From Lachnospiraceae bacterium UBA7205 (lineage in GTDB: Bacteria; Bacillota; Clostridia; Lachnospirales; Lachnospiraceae): a DNA stretch of 64,000 nucleotides. The notes under the pieces were generated by a model. It saw nothing but the letters and a program-made list of their open reading frames with translations. It had not been told where the DNA came from and ran no database searches. Shown one piece after another: positions 63,996-64,000 of the stretch (position 1 is the stretch's first letter; each line of letters begins with the position of its first letter). The translations under genes were made by a program, and so were the position numbers. The stretch lies in assembly GCA_002490665.1 (NCBI GenBank), contig DKUL01000057.1, positions 130,229-194,228 on the forward strand. Direction: 5' to 3'.

Positions 63996-64000
63996 TTATA

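Overview
The window looks like a chromosomal segment of a gut-type Clostridia, most likely Lachnospiraceae. Reasons: the gdpP-rplI-dnaB and rpsF-ssb-rpsR orders are typical Firmicutes, a MecA adaptor is present, Gram-positive ribosome-binding sites (AGGAGG type) are strong, GC is moderate, and two giant secreted proteins carry the signal-peptide style common in that family. The genus cannot be fixed from sequence reading alone. No tRNA, rRNA, CRISPR array or intact insertion sequence was seen.

Layout. 1-1.9 kb: mecA, a DUF1858 protein and a HicB-type antitoxin without a visible HicA. 1.9-15.9 kb: giant secreted protein 1 (4652 aa, minus strand). 16.4-19 kb: an amino-acid ABC uptake operon (binding lipoprotein, permease, ATPase) interrupted by a dispersed hairpin repeat. 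19.4-25 kb: a two-gene module of a 1699-aa DUF5724/DUF4132/DUF7737-type protein and a small conserved-looking partner. 25-36.4 kb: an accessory region of small regulators (CD3324-type, AraC-GyrI), a PIN toxin-antitoxin pair between near-identical direct repeats, a HAD phosphatase, a membrane-anchored Ntn hydrolase, a GNAT enzyme, a 5'-truncated serine hydrolase, an Rpn-transposase remnant, a lipoprotein and several palindromic repeats. 36.6-52.2 kb: giant secreted protein 2 (about 5208 aa), a paralogue of protein 1. 52.6-60.3 kb: housekeeping genes (MerR-like regulator, dnaB, rplI, gdpP, pepT, rpsR, ssb, rpsF). 60.3-64 kb: a decayed defence-type region with a frameshifted DUF1703 nuclease tail, a degenerate cytosine-C5 methyltransferase fused to an Mrr-like nuclease, the tail of a lost upstream partner, a chimera of an HD-CE-like N-terminus and an adenosine-deaminase-like C-terminus, and an unidentified fragment at the edge.

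The two giant genes fill almost half of the window. They share domain order (signal peptide, acidic low-complexity segment, long Ig-like region, two Big_2-like domains, then 2300-2800 residues of repeated beta-sandwich modules resembling pre-peptidase C-terminal domains) and a matching candidate promoter (TTACCA, 17 bp, YATAAT). Neither ends in an LPxTG signal. The best leads for undescribed biology are the degenerate methyltransferase-nuclease fusion, the minimal DUF4132 module and three families of structured intergenic repeats. All family names rest on recognising motifs by eye; no database search was run.
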